In this document: positions 1-11,793 of the stretch, in pieces | Layout: every line of letters begins with the position of its first letter | Position numbering within the stretch: position 1 is the first letter of the stretch | The notes under the pieces: generated by a model | What the model was told of the DNA's origin: nothing | What the model saw: the letters and a program-made list of their open reading frames with translations, nothing else | The model's database searches: none | Made by a program: the position numbers and the translations under genes | DNA from: Galeopsis tetrahit | Taxonomy: Eukaryota; Streptophyta; Magnoliopsida; Lamiales; Lamiaceae | Direction: 5' to 3' | Length of the DNA stretch: 64,000 nucleotides | Assembly (NCBI GenBank): GCA_963675135.1 | Contig: OY776134.1 | Span: 68,929,643 to 68,993,642 of the forward strand

Positions 1-182
1 ACAAAACAAACAAAAAGTAGAATTTAGATCCCTTTTAGAATTTAGACAAGTAATGCATTTTCAAGTGCTAAAAATGGCTGTGCAGAATATTAAAATTCAT
101 CTGTCGTAAAATCTATACATAGTTTCGTTAAAGCTCAGTTTTCAGTGGAGTGGAGTGGAGGAAATAGTACAACTTTAATTTC

Positions 183-1249
183 ACCTCTCATACACCTTAA
201 TTTCTAAATTAATTTTCTAGTAATATTCTTCTTCACAATAAAACTCACCCCCATCCCATGCACTTTATTTCGGTTATTGGAATATATGAGCTATATATAT
301 CCCAAAGATTTTCCAATCTTATAAACACTCATTTCTTTTTTAATTCCTTTTAATATTTTTAGCAAACTTAAATTCTTTTTTTTATTAATGTCAATTATCT
401 ATAACCTATTTTCGGAAACATTAATTCATCATCATCTATTTAAAATGCATGCTTCTGACTAATATAGTTTAAAGGATTTTGCATAAAGCATCAACCAAAC
501 AAAAAGTAGATATGTATGAATTTTGAATTATAGATTAGGAAATATTTCAATTTATTTATAGTAATCCACTTAAGGATTAGAATTCCATCAATTTGTAATA
601 TATACTAGCAGTATTATTTTTTATTTTTTTAAAAATAAAATGGATTTACGGCATCTAAACATCTTTATTATGGTTTATTACTACAAATGACAACTCTAGT
701 ATAAAAAAATAAATACTGTACCGAGAAAACGGGATATCACAAGCTAGTCACATGTTTGAATGTTTTGTATTTTTTGTGACACAATACACATTTATCCCAT
801 ATCTCCACTATTTTCGAGTCAAATTAATTATATCAACAGTTTTATTAAAATTGATGTAATTAGCTACTATGTATGTGTGTTGGCACAACACTCTTATATA
901 TAGATAAAAAAAAAAATAAAAAAATTGTTGTGTGTGGAAATTAAGAGAAAAAATCATCATGCATTTACTTGGAATTAATATTTTTGGGACCGCCATATGA
1001 ATGAAATGATAATTTAAATACTTTCTGATCCGTGTTGTTTTGGATCACTCCATCTCATGCCCCGTAATAAAATAGAACGAGTTTGGGTATCACTTTCGTC
1101 TCATGCATGTTCGGACCCTTGCCCCAGTAGAAGTTAGGGTTATTTAGCATATATATAATTTGTTTTTGATTCTAATTAATTACGAGCAATCAGTAGAATA
1201 TGGAAACTCACACTACTTAGGAATAGGATGATGATTCTGAGTCCTTTTA
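183..1249. repeat. Segmental duplication, copy 1 (empty-site copy)
   Basis: This block is nearly identical to 4484-4511 joined to 19624-20821. It holds no gene. It matters because it carries the unoccupied version of two insertion sites: the 9-bp target at 201-209 of the large Mutator-like element (4512-19623), and the target near 835-855 of the SINE at 20294. The other copy of the duplication contains both insertions, so both inserted after the duplication or were inherited by one copy only. Confidence 0.85.
745..885. repeat. Dispersed intergenic module (copies also near 1612, 3560, 20190, 33620)
   Basis: A sequence of about 140 bp reading 'gtgacacaa...tttatcccatatctccactatttt...agtcaaattaatt' and ending in 'gatgtaattagct..tatgtatgtgtgttgg' recurs at about 1612-1730, 3585-3710, 20205-20465 (split by a SINE) and partly at 33620-33680. 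No coding capacity is seen. It marks the repeated unit from which the first 38 kb was assembled. Confidence 0.7.
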
Positions 1250-2278
1250 AAAAATATTTTTATTTTTGTCATAAATTTAACGTGCCTTCAATTAATAATA
1301 AGAAAAAATAAATTAAAAGGTCACATTACCACCATTATCATAAAAGAAAGAGATGAAAAAGAAATACATAATAAAATATAGTTTCCGGTTAAAATGAAAA
1401 TTCGTAGAAAATTAAATTAGGAAGAAACACAAGAAAAATAAATAAAACGACATACTACATATTAAAACAAAATTGTGAAACTTGAGGTAAGATTAATTCC
1501 AAAGTTTATAAATGCTTTTGTCAAATTCAATGAGATCTGCTTAAATTTTGAAATGCGACTATATATTCATTCCTATGTGAAAAAATAAAATAAAAAATAT
1601 TACTAGTTGTACGTATTTTTTGTGACACAACAAAATTTATCCAATATTATCAAGTCAAATTAATTATATCAACAATTTTATTAATTAAAATTGATGTAAT
1701 TAGCTCGTATGTATGTGTGTTTGGTACAACTTTAATTTCAGCTGAATTTCTAAATTAATCCTTCTAATATTCTACTGATCATATTACTTGCGACCTACTT
1801 TCCAACAACAAAAATATATGAAAATGGCATATGGATGGATACTTAATACTAAAAATTTCTAACGTGGGAGGGAAACCATTTAGGATATATATATGTTAGT
1901 TTAATTTATTCAAATTAATTTTGAAACTTTTTTATTTGCATGAAAAAAAAAAATTAGTCAAGAGAGTGAGAGAGAGAGTGGGAGAGAGATGTGTAGCAAA
2001 GGAATTTATTTTAAAAGGGTGGAAAAATTTGTGAAACTAACATTAATTTTTTTTTTTATGTTCACGTCTAACGTATAATATATCCGTTATAAGACAACTT
2101 GTAATACTAGCAGTATTAATTTTAAAAAATCAAATGAATTTAGGGCATTTAAAAATTCGTACATCTTTATTACTATATGGTCTACTTTGATGATACAACA
2201 AGATTGCCATATCTCCACTATTTTGGATCAATATCTTTAGCATCAAATTAATATATATTCATGACATCACAATAAAAA
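1250..2278. other. Gene-free AT-rich stretch
   Basis: No gene is seen. It contains another copy of the dispersed module (1612-1730), a short GA-rich microsatellite (about 1960-1990), and sequence shared with the stretches near 23150-23290 and 29090-29170. Confidence 0.7.
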
Positions 2279-2510
2279 GGTAAAGTCTAGTATGGACTCG
2301 AGTGCATGCTGTGCACCCTAGTCCATGTGCACTTTTCAGTTTACTGACTTACACTTTTTGATAAATGTTGTTGCATTTTTCAATTATTACTTATACAGTT
2401 TAATAATTGAAAAGTGCAACACCATTTACCAAAAAGTGTAAGTCAATAACTGAAAAATGCAACATGGACTAGGTGCACAACATGCACTCGAGTCCATAGC
2501 AGACCAACCC
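2279..2510. mobile_element. Foldback MITE with 9-bp target duplication (Mutator type), copy 1
   Basis: A 232-bp near-palindrome. The left half 'gtgcacttttcagt..actgacttacactttttg' is mirrored in the right half. Outer ends read GGTAAAGTCTA and the complement of AGACCAACCC. It is flanked by the direct repeat CAATAAAAA (2270-2278 and 2511-2519). A 9-bp duplication is the Mutator superfamily signature. A second copy lies at 30406-30676. There is no coding capacity, so this is a non-autonomous element. Confidence 0.85.
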
Positions 2511-2619
2511 CAATAAAAAATAATGAACATTAATTTACTTAATTCTAAACTCTAAACCTTTAAACTTTAAACAGTAAACTCTAAAAATTAAAGTTATAAA
2601 TTAAAAATAATGGATTTTT

Positions 2620-2728
2620 TTAGGGTTTTAAAGTTTAGAGGTTAGGGTTTAGATTTAGGGGTTAGGGTTAAAGTTTAGGGTTTTAGGGTTTAAGTTTAGG
2701 GTTTCAGGGGTTTAGGGTTTAGTAAAAT
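2620..2728. repeat. Interstitial telomere-like repeat
   Basis: A degenerate run of TTTAGGG-like units ('ttagggttt', 'tttaggggttagggtt', 'gtttagggttttaggg'). The preceding 100 bp has the complementary 'aaacctttaaactttaaac' character. It is too degenerate to be a functional telomere tract. An ancient interstitial insertion or a telomere-motif-rich spacer is likely. Confidence 0.6.
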
Positions 2729-4502
2729 AGGGAGTATATATAAACAATAGTCTTCCATAATTATCCTCCTCATTTTACTGTCTAAAATTAAATAGAAATA
2801 AGACTAGTCAAGCTGCTGTACCTACCTGCACATTTCTCTATAAATTAATAAATCTATTTTAGTATTCAATTTATGAGTTGTAAAGATTTTTTTTAACATT
2901 AAATTATTTAACTTTGCGTATTCCATAGCAATATCATTGCCCAAAAACTGAATTTTTTTTTTCAATTATTTAACATTAAAATTTTTTAACAAAGCGTTAT
3001 TGGTAGCATAACAAAAATTTAAACGTAAACTTCTTAATACATACCTTTATTTTATAAAAATTTTGGCTTCACATTTTTAGCAAACATTTAGGGATGTTAG
3101 TTTAATTAATTAAAAATTTGATTTGAAAAAAGATTAGTCTTCAAAATTGATCATAAATTCTATACAAAAATTAATCACGGGTCATAAAAAAAAAATACAA
3201 TCATCAAATTTTGTTGTTAAATTTTAAAATGGATAATTAATTTACCACTCATATTGTTGCAGTTTTTTTCTCCTCATATGATTTTGACACAGAATAAATA
3301 TAGAGAATGTAGTATGCAAATGAAAACGAAAAGATTAGTGAGATTCGTTAAATTTTTAAAATGGAACCAGCTGGTAAGTCTGAAAAGCTGCAAAGAAATT
3401 AAGATACGTATACCATCATGCATGATTCTCAATTCATATACGTAAAGATAACCATTTTATTTTTGTATCTGCAAAAAGCTTTTCCTATTTTTGAAAACTT
3501 AATTGACAATCTATTCAAAGGTATAGAAGCATGCATCAAACAAACAAAAAGATATATATATATGGATTTTCATGAATGTTTGAATGTTTAGTGACACAAC
3601 AACATTTATCCCATATCTCCACTATTTTCAAGTCAATTTTATTATTTATTAATTAAAGTTGATGTAATTAGCTAGTATGTATGTGCATGTGTTGGCACAA
3701 CACTAGCTCTTATATAGATTTAAAAAAAAATGTTAGTGTGGATCGAAAATTAAGAGAAAAGATCATATAATTAACAATGAAGACGTACTGAAGTCCATAT
3801 AACAAAATCTCTTTCTCTGCAGTCTGCACACACCCATAAAAATGATACCTTTGTGCAGTAAAACTCATACTTTCATGCTTTATTCCAATTTCATTTAGTA
3901 AAACATTTTCTAATTGGTACATGCTTTATCCCAATTTCATTTAGCGTGGATCAAACTGACGTAATGTTAATTGACGTGTAGTTCTCACCCAATATTATAG
4001 AACATTGATTATTTTTTAATATGACACGTGTCAATTATTCATATTATAAAACAAAATGTGGAACAGTACTGAAAAGTGTAAGACACATATTTTATTTAGA
4101 TATATTTTATATGTAAAATATTTTATGCAAGATCCAGCTATTATAAATAACATATGACAAAAATAACTAGATATAATGTTTTTTTTTTTTTTTGTCATAA
4201 TTTTTCACCTTAGCCCAAAATGTTAAATAAATAAATTAACTATCAATTCTTTTCAAATTGCTCTATCACGTGACACCCAAAATTGGAGGTCACATTTATG
4301 TTACTTATAAGTGAATTGTTTCATAATATATTGATGACTATTTTTTTTATAAGCCCTTAATTTGTTTGGAAGAAAAAAGACTAAACTTGATCGTATTTAT
4401 AGCTTATTGCGTCCACTTGTTGTTTTCCACTGACCACCCTAAGAAATTTTATACCACTAAGAATACTTAATTTATTACACTTGCACCTCTCATACACCTT
4501 AA
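2729..4502. other. Gene-free AT-rich stretch, repeated blocks
   Basis: No gene is supported. The segment 3065-3230 matches 23300-23450. The segment 3360-3410 matches 23530-23575. The segment 4195-4270 is an inverted copy of 31488-31560. The segment 4455-4485 matches the upstream flank of the cystatin-like gene at 21060-21095, so this is probably the remains of a cystatin-type promoter region without its gene. Confidence 0.6.
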
Positions 4503-4511
4503 TTTCTTAAT
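4503..4511. repeat. Left target-site duplication of outer Mutator-like element
   Basis: TTTCTTAAT at 4503-4511 pairs with TTTCTAAAT at 19624-19632 (8 of 9 identical). The duplicated flank at 201-209 has TTTCTAAAT only once, with no element in it. This confirms a 9-bp target duplication. Confidence 0.75.
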
Positions 4512-5631
4512 GAGATTATATATTTTTTAGTCCATTAAGTTATCACGTTTTTGAATTTAGACCACCAGATTATCACTTTTTGAATTTAGTCCATTAAATT
4601 TCGATTTATTTTGATTTTGGTCCAGTTACCTGCTAGAGCAGGTTTAGTAGGTCATTTTTTAAAACACACCCAATAAAATGTTATACACACTCCCAATGTT
4701 AAACACACCCCACTAAAATTTAAAAAACTTTTGTTATTACTATACACCCCAATTATTTCCTATTTAATAAATTACCAAAAATAATTAAATTAAAATCTAG
4801 CTATACAAAAATAGTCTAAATCTCCAAAAATTAAATAAATTAAAAAATTAATTTAATTAGTTTTAAAATTTTAATTGATTTTTTTACTATTTTTTAAGAT
4901 TTTTAATAAATTAAAAAAAAAACTCAATCTGAAAAAATTATTAAATAAAATAAAAAAATTCAAAAATCTTCAAAAATATTTAAAAAAATCAACTAAATTT
5001 TCAAAAACAATTAAATTAATTATTTTTTTAGCTTTATTAAAATTTTGAAGATTTATGTATTTTTTTTATAGATTTTATTTATATTTTTTTCATATTAATT
5101 TGAATTCTTACTTTTTTTTAATTAAATTATTTTTGATAATTTATTAAATATTTTTATGATTTTATTTAACTTTAATTGATTTTTGAGTTTTTGTGTTTAA
5201 CATTTCGAGTGTATATAATATTTATGGGTTGTTAGTATGTTCATGTAATATAAAAGAGATATTTAAAATGAAAATAAAATAAAAAAGTTTAAAATTTTAA
5301 TGATTTATTAATATTTTATTTGCCTTCTAACTTCTATAAAAATGTCGACAATAAGGCTAAATAAATTTTTTAAATTGTAAAAAATCAACTAAATTTTCAA
5401 AACTAATTAAATTAATTAATTTTTTTAGCTTTGTTTAATTTTTGAAGATTTAAGTGATTTTTATATGTTTTATTTATATTTTTTATATTAATTTGAATTC
5501 TTATTTTTTTTATTTAATTATTTTTTGCAATTTATTAAATAGGAAAGAATTGGGGGTGTATAGTAATAGAATATTTTTTAAAAAAATTTAGTGTGGTGTG
5601 TTTAACATTCACTACAAAAAAAACGCGTTTT

Positions 5632-6085
5632 AGAGACGGATTTACCGACGGAATTTCCGTCGGCCGCCGATGTTACCGACGGATTTGCCGACGGAAAGTC
5701 GGCCGTCCCCTTTTTCGGCGTCAGTATTTTTTACCGACGGATTTTTAAATTCCGTCGGAATTTTCGACGGATTTGCTGACGGAATTTCCGTCGGAATTGC
5801 CGACGGATATACCGAGGGATATTCCGTCGGTATTTCGGACAACCCGTTTAACAAACCGGGTCAACATTCCGTCGGTAATTCCGTCGGAAAGAATGAATTA
5901 AAATAATTATAAAATAAATTAGAATGAATTAAAATAATTATAAAAGAAATTAATTTTTTACTAAATATTGATTTCGAAATTCACATGCCGACGAAAATTT
6001 ACCGACGGAATATCCGTCAGTAAAACAAAAAATGAATAAAAAAAAATATGATTTCGAAATTCACATACCGACGGAATATCCGTCA
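5632..6085. repeat. Left subterminal repeat array of the CACTA element
   Basis: Dense direct and inverted copies of a 10-bp unit close to CCGACGGAAT / ATTCCGTCGG: about 14 between 5632 and 5890, then further units at 5985-6020 and 6066-6085. In En/Spm-type elements such units bind the TnpA protein and are needed for excision. A matching array is at 19078-19437 and a third, internal block is at 11490-11740. Confidence 0.85.
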
Positions 6086-6424
6086 GTAAAACAAAATATT
6101 AATAAAAAAAATATGGGTGGCCGGGGAGGCCCCGACCAGAATTTCATTTTCCGACCAGAATAATTATTAACCAAATTGTTATCAAAAAATTCATCACAGC
6201 ATTGTCAGCATAGAGTAATACAAAAAACATACTCCACTAACATAGAGTGCTTATAACTTAACTGCATAACCAAAACATCAAAACTTGTATTAGATTATGC
6301 TAAACGATTACCACTTTTTTTTTAGCAGAATACGAACAATTAAGCTTCCTTTCCCAAGATTGAAGAAGAAAACAAAAATGATATATGCAACACATACAAT
6401 TAGGATCCAAAATTCATATCCCAA

Positions 6425-6930
6425 TACTCCCTTCAAGATCTATAGACACATTTGATATCATTACCTCCACAAAGTTGGTAAATTTAGGATCCCGATTCAC
6501 AACTAACCGATGAACCTGCAACATCAAAGTGAATAAAAACTTCAAAATTCAACCGAAACCTGAAATCGAGTTGTAAATCGAAATCACAATTAAAAATAAA
6601 TAAATTACCTCGTACTCAATCTTGTGCTTCTCGGATTGGGGCCGAAGAGTGGAGGGAGGCGAGGTGGGGGGAATGGGGCCGAAGAGTGGAGGGAGGCGAG
6701 GTGGGGGGAATGGGGCCGAAGAGTGGAGGGAGGCGACGGTGGTGGCGGCTTCGCCGGTGGTGACGGTGCCGGCGGCATGCCGGAGAGTGGCGAATGTTAC
6801 GGTGCCGCCGTGGCGGAGGCTGTCGCAGCCGGAGGAGTGGCCGATGAGGCGAGGTTGTCGAAGAGTGGAGGGAGGCGAGGTGGGAGGGAGGAAATTTCGG
6901 AAAGAAAACCCTGGGTTGAGGTTTTATATA
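6425..6930 (-). pseudogene. Possible captured host exon pair inside CACTA (unidentified)
   Basis: On the minus strand a GC-rich open stretch ends with SEKHKIEYE before a GT donor at about 6608. An AG acceptor at about 6522 then opens VHRLVVNRDPKFTNFVE, followed by GT at about 6470. Frame and splice signals agree across the join. The GC content is quite unlike the rest of the element, and the open frame runs back to about 6920 with no ATG. This looks like a host gene fragment picked up by the transposon, but I do not recognise the gene. It could also be non-coding leader or trailer of an element transcript. Confidence 0.35.
6638..6736. repeat. 37-bp tandem repeat, 2.7 copies
   Basis: Unit begins GGGGCCGAAGAGTGGAGGG and recurs at 6638, 6675 and 6712. 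A related single copy lies at about 6857-6890. It is strongly purine-biased and GC-rich. Confidence 0.85.
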
Positions 6931-6941
6931 AGGGTAAATAC

Positions 6942-7065
6942 CGACGGATTATCCGTCGGTATTTTTCAAAAAGTAAATACCGACGGAAAGTGAATTCCGT
7001 CAGCATTTTGGCGATTTTTTTTTTTTTTTTTTAAATAATTCAATTTTTTCTATATATACTTACTA
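6942..7065. repeat. Second left subterminal block
   Basis: Contains CCGACGGATTATCCGTCGG and CCGACGGAAAGTGAATTCCGTC, then a T-rich tract, 'aattcaatttttt' and 'tatatata'. The same order of motifs occurs at 11566-11795 in the middle of the element. Confidence 0.8.
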
Positions 7066-7241
7066 AATTACCAAAATATTTTTTAAAAAAATCCCGAAAT
7101 TCATTTCTTCCACATATATTAATAAATATATTGGTTGTGGCTTATATTTATAGTAAATTTAATTTTTATAATTTGTACCTAAATGATAAATAATTAATTA
7201 ACTTTTATAAAATAAGAAATAAATACATTACATTAATTGAA

Positions 7242-10200
7242 TTAATTTTCATCTTCATCGTCTTCATCCTCCTCTTCGTCCTTATCCTCCTCCTCCTCAT
7301 CAACATCTTCCTCATCCTCATCCTCATCCTCCTCCTCATCCTCATCTTCTTCATTCTCCTCTTCATCCTCATCTTCATTCTCCTCTTCATCCTCTTCTTC
7401 ATCCCCCTCCTCTTCACCTTCAATTTCGATTAATTGGGGATTTGCAGCCGTCAAGGGTACAGAAAGATTGAAATTTCCCGTAAAGACTTCAGTTGGAGTC
7501 TCTATTTGTTCTGTTTGAAATGGAGATTCATCTTCAGTATTTCTGTCCTTTTTAGGGACTTCTACCATTGACCTTGCCTTTACTTTGCAAACAGCGTGCC
7601 ATTCATAACCACGTGGAGCTCCCGGATATGTGCAGTAGTATACTTGAGATACTTGATGGGAAAATACAAATGGATCATCCGCAACATACGTCCTTTTCGA
7701 ACTAACATCAACGAGCTTGTACTCCGGGTGAATTCTTGTTCCTAGATGGCCTGAATCAAACCAATGACACTTGAACAACACTACAGTTTTTGCTGGATAT
7801 CCTGGATATTCTACTTCGACGACTTCCCGTAACACCCCAAAGTAATCACTTGCATCTGCATTGTAATTCGCACTGCTAACGTAGACGCCACTGTTGGTAG
7901 TCCCCTTTGTCGATGCATACCCAGACGTATGAAATCTGTAGCCCTTCACAATATAACCGTTGTAAGTCTTTACACGACGTAGTGGTCCCTTGCTGAGATC
8001 TCGTAAGAATGGACTGTCTAGAGCGTTATCCCGTCCCTATACGGCTCAATTTAAAATTAATTAAAATAAATATTAATTTATTTACGTAAAACATAATTAA
8101 TTAAATGATACTCACATAACGTTCGAACCATCGGGAAAATTCACGTTGAATACGAGCATCTATATATGCATCTGAGATGTTTGGTTCTGCTCGTCGTAGT
8201 TCTTGAGTGTACATCCTAATTCACAACATTCAAAAACTTGGTTAATATTAAATGACATAAATGAAGTGGTATTTAAATAGACGATTTATATATGAAATAC
8301 TTACTCGATGTATGGCTGAACTTCATCACAATTCAATAACACATACGTTTGTGCTATTTCCGCCTCCGAGTTCGTCTCCCAATATCGTTCAGTGGGTTTT
8401 CCTATTGGCCGTCCCTTAGACTTGAATATGGAGAGCATTCCATCGACCTCTTCACTGATATCGTCAGCGGATGTACCACCGAAGTTACGTGGAGCACTTC
8501 TTAACTTTGTGTTGACGTGGTCTTCAAAGTAATAAGAACAAAACATGCCAACCTCTTCATTCAAATAAGCATTCACAATCGATGCTTCAACGTTTGCCTT
8601 TTGTTTAGCATTACGTTTCAAGTTGTGGAGATACCTGATATACACACACACATATATATATATATATAAAACTTATAAGAATGCATGTGTAATTGTAATG
8701 AAATAAAAAAAAAGTAAGATTTTACCTTTCAAATGGGTACATCCACCTGTATTGCACCGGACCACAAATTCTCGCTTCATACGCTAAGTGAACGGGTAAG
8801 TGTTCCATCGAGTTAAAGAAGCTAGGTGGAAAAATTTGTTCCAACTTACACAAAATCACTGGAATGTCTTCATCTAAACGAATCATATCATCGATCGTGA
8901 TCGTTGTAGCCGTTAAATCTCTAAAAAATAGACTTAATTCAGTGATAGTCCTCCACACATTGTTAGGAAGAAGTTCCTTGAACGCAATCGGTATCAAGCG
9001 TTGCATAAATACATGACAATCATGACTCTTCATCCTTGCAACCTTACCCGTTGTTGTGTCTACGCATCGACTCAAGTTCGACACGTAGCCGTCCGGAAAG
9101 TTCAACTCCTTTATCCACCTACACAATCTTTGTTTTTGTGGCTTATCCAGTGTGTAGCTAGCCTTTGGAAATTTACCTGTACGCTCATCCTTTTTCAACT
9201 CTGGACGGCGACAAAGAGTGTCCAAATCCTCCCGAGACTTTGGAGTGTCTTTCGTCTTGCCTTCGGTGTTCATGATTGTGTGGAACACATTGTCAAACAC
9301 ATTCTTTTCAATGTGCATCACATCCAAATTGTGTCGTATCAATAGTGAACTCCAGTATGGTAAGTCCCAAAAAATACTCCTTTTGTTCCAACCACCCTCA
9401 ATTCCTTTGTTGTGTTCCGCTGCATTTTCCTCAGTACTTTTTTTCAACCCCGTCCACTGAATCTCATATAACAACCTACGTCCTGTACGGAGAGTAAATT
9501 ATAAGTGACACTAAAAGCAATAGATAAATATACGTTAAATACTCATTAAATAAATGTATAAAATACCATCTCGAAGTGGAGGTCGATTGTTTGTGACTGC
9601 TCTGTTCTTTACGAAGTTCTTCTTATTTCTTCGAAACGGGTGACCTTGAGGTAAGAACCTACGGTGATTATCGAACCATGAAACTTTTCTACTCACCGGG
9701 AGACTGAAAGCTTCAGAATTCTCCATACAATACGGACATGCTTTCTTTCCAGCCGTACTCCACCCGGACAACATACCATATGCAGGAAAGTCGCTAATGG
9801 TCCATAAAAGAGCAGCACGCATCGTGAAGTTCTGCTTTCTAAAAACATCGTACGTTTGGACTCCATTCTCCCATAAGAAGATCAAGTCTTTTATAAGAGG
9901 TTGGAGATAAAAATCCAGTTTGTCCTTTGGATTCGTTGGTCCAGGCACCAATACAGTCAGAAACATTGTTTGAGGTTTCATGCACATCCACGGAGGAAGA
10001 TTATACGGAGTCAGTATCACCGGCCACAAAGAATACTGCTTCCCATGCATCCCAAACGGTGCAAAACCATCAGTACACAAACCTAATCTCACATTCCTCG
10101 GTTCACAAGCAAAATCTGGAAACACGTTGTCAAGATGTTTCCAGGCCTCTGAGTCTGCCGGATGTCGCATCTCCCTCGACTCAGCCGAAGAGGAATCTGT

Positions 10201-11229
10201 AGCATGCCACGTCATGTGTTGTGCAGTGGCACTTGATTGATATAATCTCATCAAACGAGAAATGATAGGAAGGTAGTACATCTTCTTATATGGCACTTTC
10301 TTCTTTGTCTTCTTCGATTGACCACCAGGTCCCTTTCGACGTGCCTCTTTGTACCGGGGATGGCCACACAATCTACACATGTTCAGACTGCTATCTTCGT
10401 CACCCCAATATAACATGCAACCCTTCACACAACAATCAATCTTCTCAACCGGCAAACCAACATTCTTCAACATTTGTTTGCTTTGATGAAACGTCGTAGG
10501 CACCTTATTATTTTGAGGACAAATTTCACTGCATAACTGTGTCACTTGCTCATATGCCCTGTTAGAAAGCTTGTTCTCGGTCTTAATGTTCATGAGTCGT
10601 GCATTAAATGACAACTGTGAGTGAGATTCACAACCCGGATATAAATCTTCTTCGACTAATTTGAGCATCTCATAAAACCGAAATGCCTCATTCGTCGGCT
10701 CCTCTTCCATGTTTGAAAAACCAGCTTCCCTGATCATTGTTTGATACATATTCGGTTCTTCGTCCCCAAACTGTTGTTCTTCGTCCCCAAACTGTTGTTC
10801 TTCGTCCCCAAAATGTTGTTCTTCGTCCCCAAACTGTTGTTCTTCATCCCCAAACCGTTGTTCTACCTCGTTACTAGTGCCAACATGATCGAAATTTGCT
10901 TCAAGTTGATAGATTCCAGCAGTGTAATAGTAAAACACTTCATCAAATCTATAAGGCCAACGTGTTTCGCCATGACTAGTCCAATTATAATAATTATCAA
11001 CGAAACCATTCTTCACAATATGCACTAGGACCTCATCAATCTCTTTATATTGCTTATTCTGACATTTCTTAGCATTACACGGACACCTAATGCAATTTCC
11101 ACTCATGTAATGTGGCTGGCTTTTTGCAAATTCAACAAATAACACGAGTTCATTATAAAATTCCACATTCACATTTCCTCTAATCATTCTAGGAGTACAA
11201 TACATCCAACGACGGTCAGGCAAATCCAT
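7242..11229 (-). CDS. CACTA transposase, TNP2/TnpD type
   Basis: Five exons, read on the minus strand: 11229-9567, 9482-8726, 8634-8305, 8215-8116 and 8036-7242. All introns have GT..AG ends. Exon lengths sum to 3,645 nt, so the frame is intact for 1,214 residues. Domains in order: a transposase-associated N-terminal domain (about residues 4-85; cysteine pairs, 'CIRCPCNAKKC'); five 8-residue acidic repeats (FGDEEQQ type) near residue 130; the TNP2 transposase core across exons 1-2 ('WPVILTPYNLPPWMCMK', 'LVPGPTNPKDKLDFYL', 'SDFPAYGMLSGWSTAGKKACPYC', 'LDVMHIEKNVFDN'); a DUF4218-type region across exons 2-3 ('MEHLPVHLAYEARICGPVQYRWMYPFER'-like block at the exon 2 end); and a DUF4216-type domain in exon 5. 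The protein ends in about 60 residues that are almost all Glu/Asp. In the family this protein binds the 13-bp CACTA ends and cuts. TATA-like sequence lies at 11333-11344. Transcription is divergent from the GRF ORF. Confidence 0.9.
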
Positions 11230-11332
11230 CTGCTAAACATTTAAGTGGAGCAACACATTACTAAACTAAACTTATAATAAATTCAAACAAAACTTATGAT
11301 ATATATAAAACATGTAATTACATTATATTGAA

Positions 11333-11344
11333 TTTTATATATAG
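11333..11344 (-). promoter_or_regulatory. TATA-like box of the transposase gene
   Basis: On the minus strand the sequence reads CTATATATAAAA, about 105 bp upstream of the transposase ATG at 11229. It faces the internal block of subterminal-type repeats at 11490-11740. Confidence 0.45.
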
Positions 11345-11489
11345 AGTAAATTAAAAATGGTAGAAATGTACCGTAATTTGATGTTTCTGAATACCCGAGC
11401 ATGAGCATAAAAAAATTAGGCAGTAGAAAGTTTTGGTGTAAATTTGCAATACGAAAGTGAAGTGGAAAAAAAGAAAGTTTTAGGGAAAC

Positions 11490-11745
11490 ATTTCCCGACG
11501 GAAATGCCGACGGACTTATCTTTCCGTCGGCATTTCACCGCCCAAAATTTCCGCCAGTCCCAATAAATGCCGACGGATTATCCGTCGGCATTTATCAAAT
11601 GGTGAATTCCGACGGAAACTTAATTCCGTCGGCATTTCACCGCCCAAAATTTCCGTCAGTAAAGATAAATGTCGACGGATAATCCGTCGGCATTTATCAA
11701 ATGGTGAATTCCGACGGAAACTTAATTCCGTCGGCATTTGGCGTG
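11490..11745. repeat. Internal block of subterminal-type CACTA repeats between divergent genes
   Basis: Two tandem copies (about 117 bp period) of a unit containing CCGACGGATTATCCGTCGGC, 'tttatcaaatggtgaatt', CCGACGGAAACTTAATTCCGTCGG and 'catttcaccgcccaaaatttccg'. The motifs match those at both termini and the block resembles 6942-7065 in order and spacing. Its position between the transposase (-) and GRF (+) starts fits a shared regulatory region or the relic of an old element end. Confidence 0.8.
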
Positions 11746-11785
11746 TTATTATTATTATTATTTTATTATTTAATTCAATTTTTTG

Positions 11786-11793
11786 TATATATA
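11786..11793 (+). promoter_or_regulatory. TATA box of the GRF ORF
   Basis: TATATATA followed by AGCAACAACA, about 60 bp upstream of the ATG at 11854. The CA-rich sequence just after it is a typical plant transcript start region. Confidence 0.5.

Noticed and set aside
5642..5906. Open frames on both strands rich in 'PTEIPS' / 'SVGISDG' repeats
   Set aside because: Translation of the CACTA subterminal repeats, not a protein.
6622..7034. Overlapping plus-strand Gly/Arg-rich frames
   Set aside because: Composition of the 37-bp GC-rich repeats; the opposite strand has the better splice and frame signals.
7205..7423. Lys/Arg/Met-rich open frame
   Set aside because: Out-of-frame shadow of the acidic tail of the transposase.
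10741..11028. Plus-strand open frame with repeated 'FFVPKLL'
   Set aside because: Antisense of the FGDEEQQ repeat region of the transposase.
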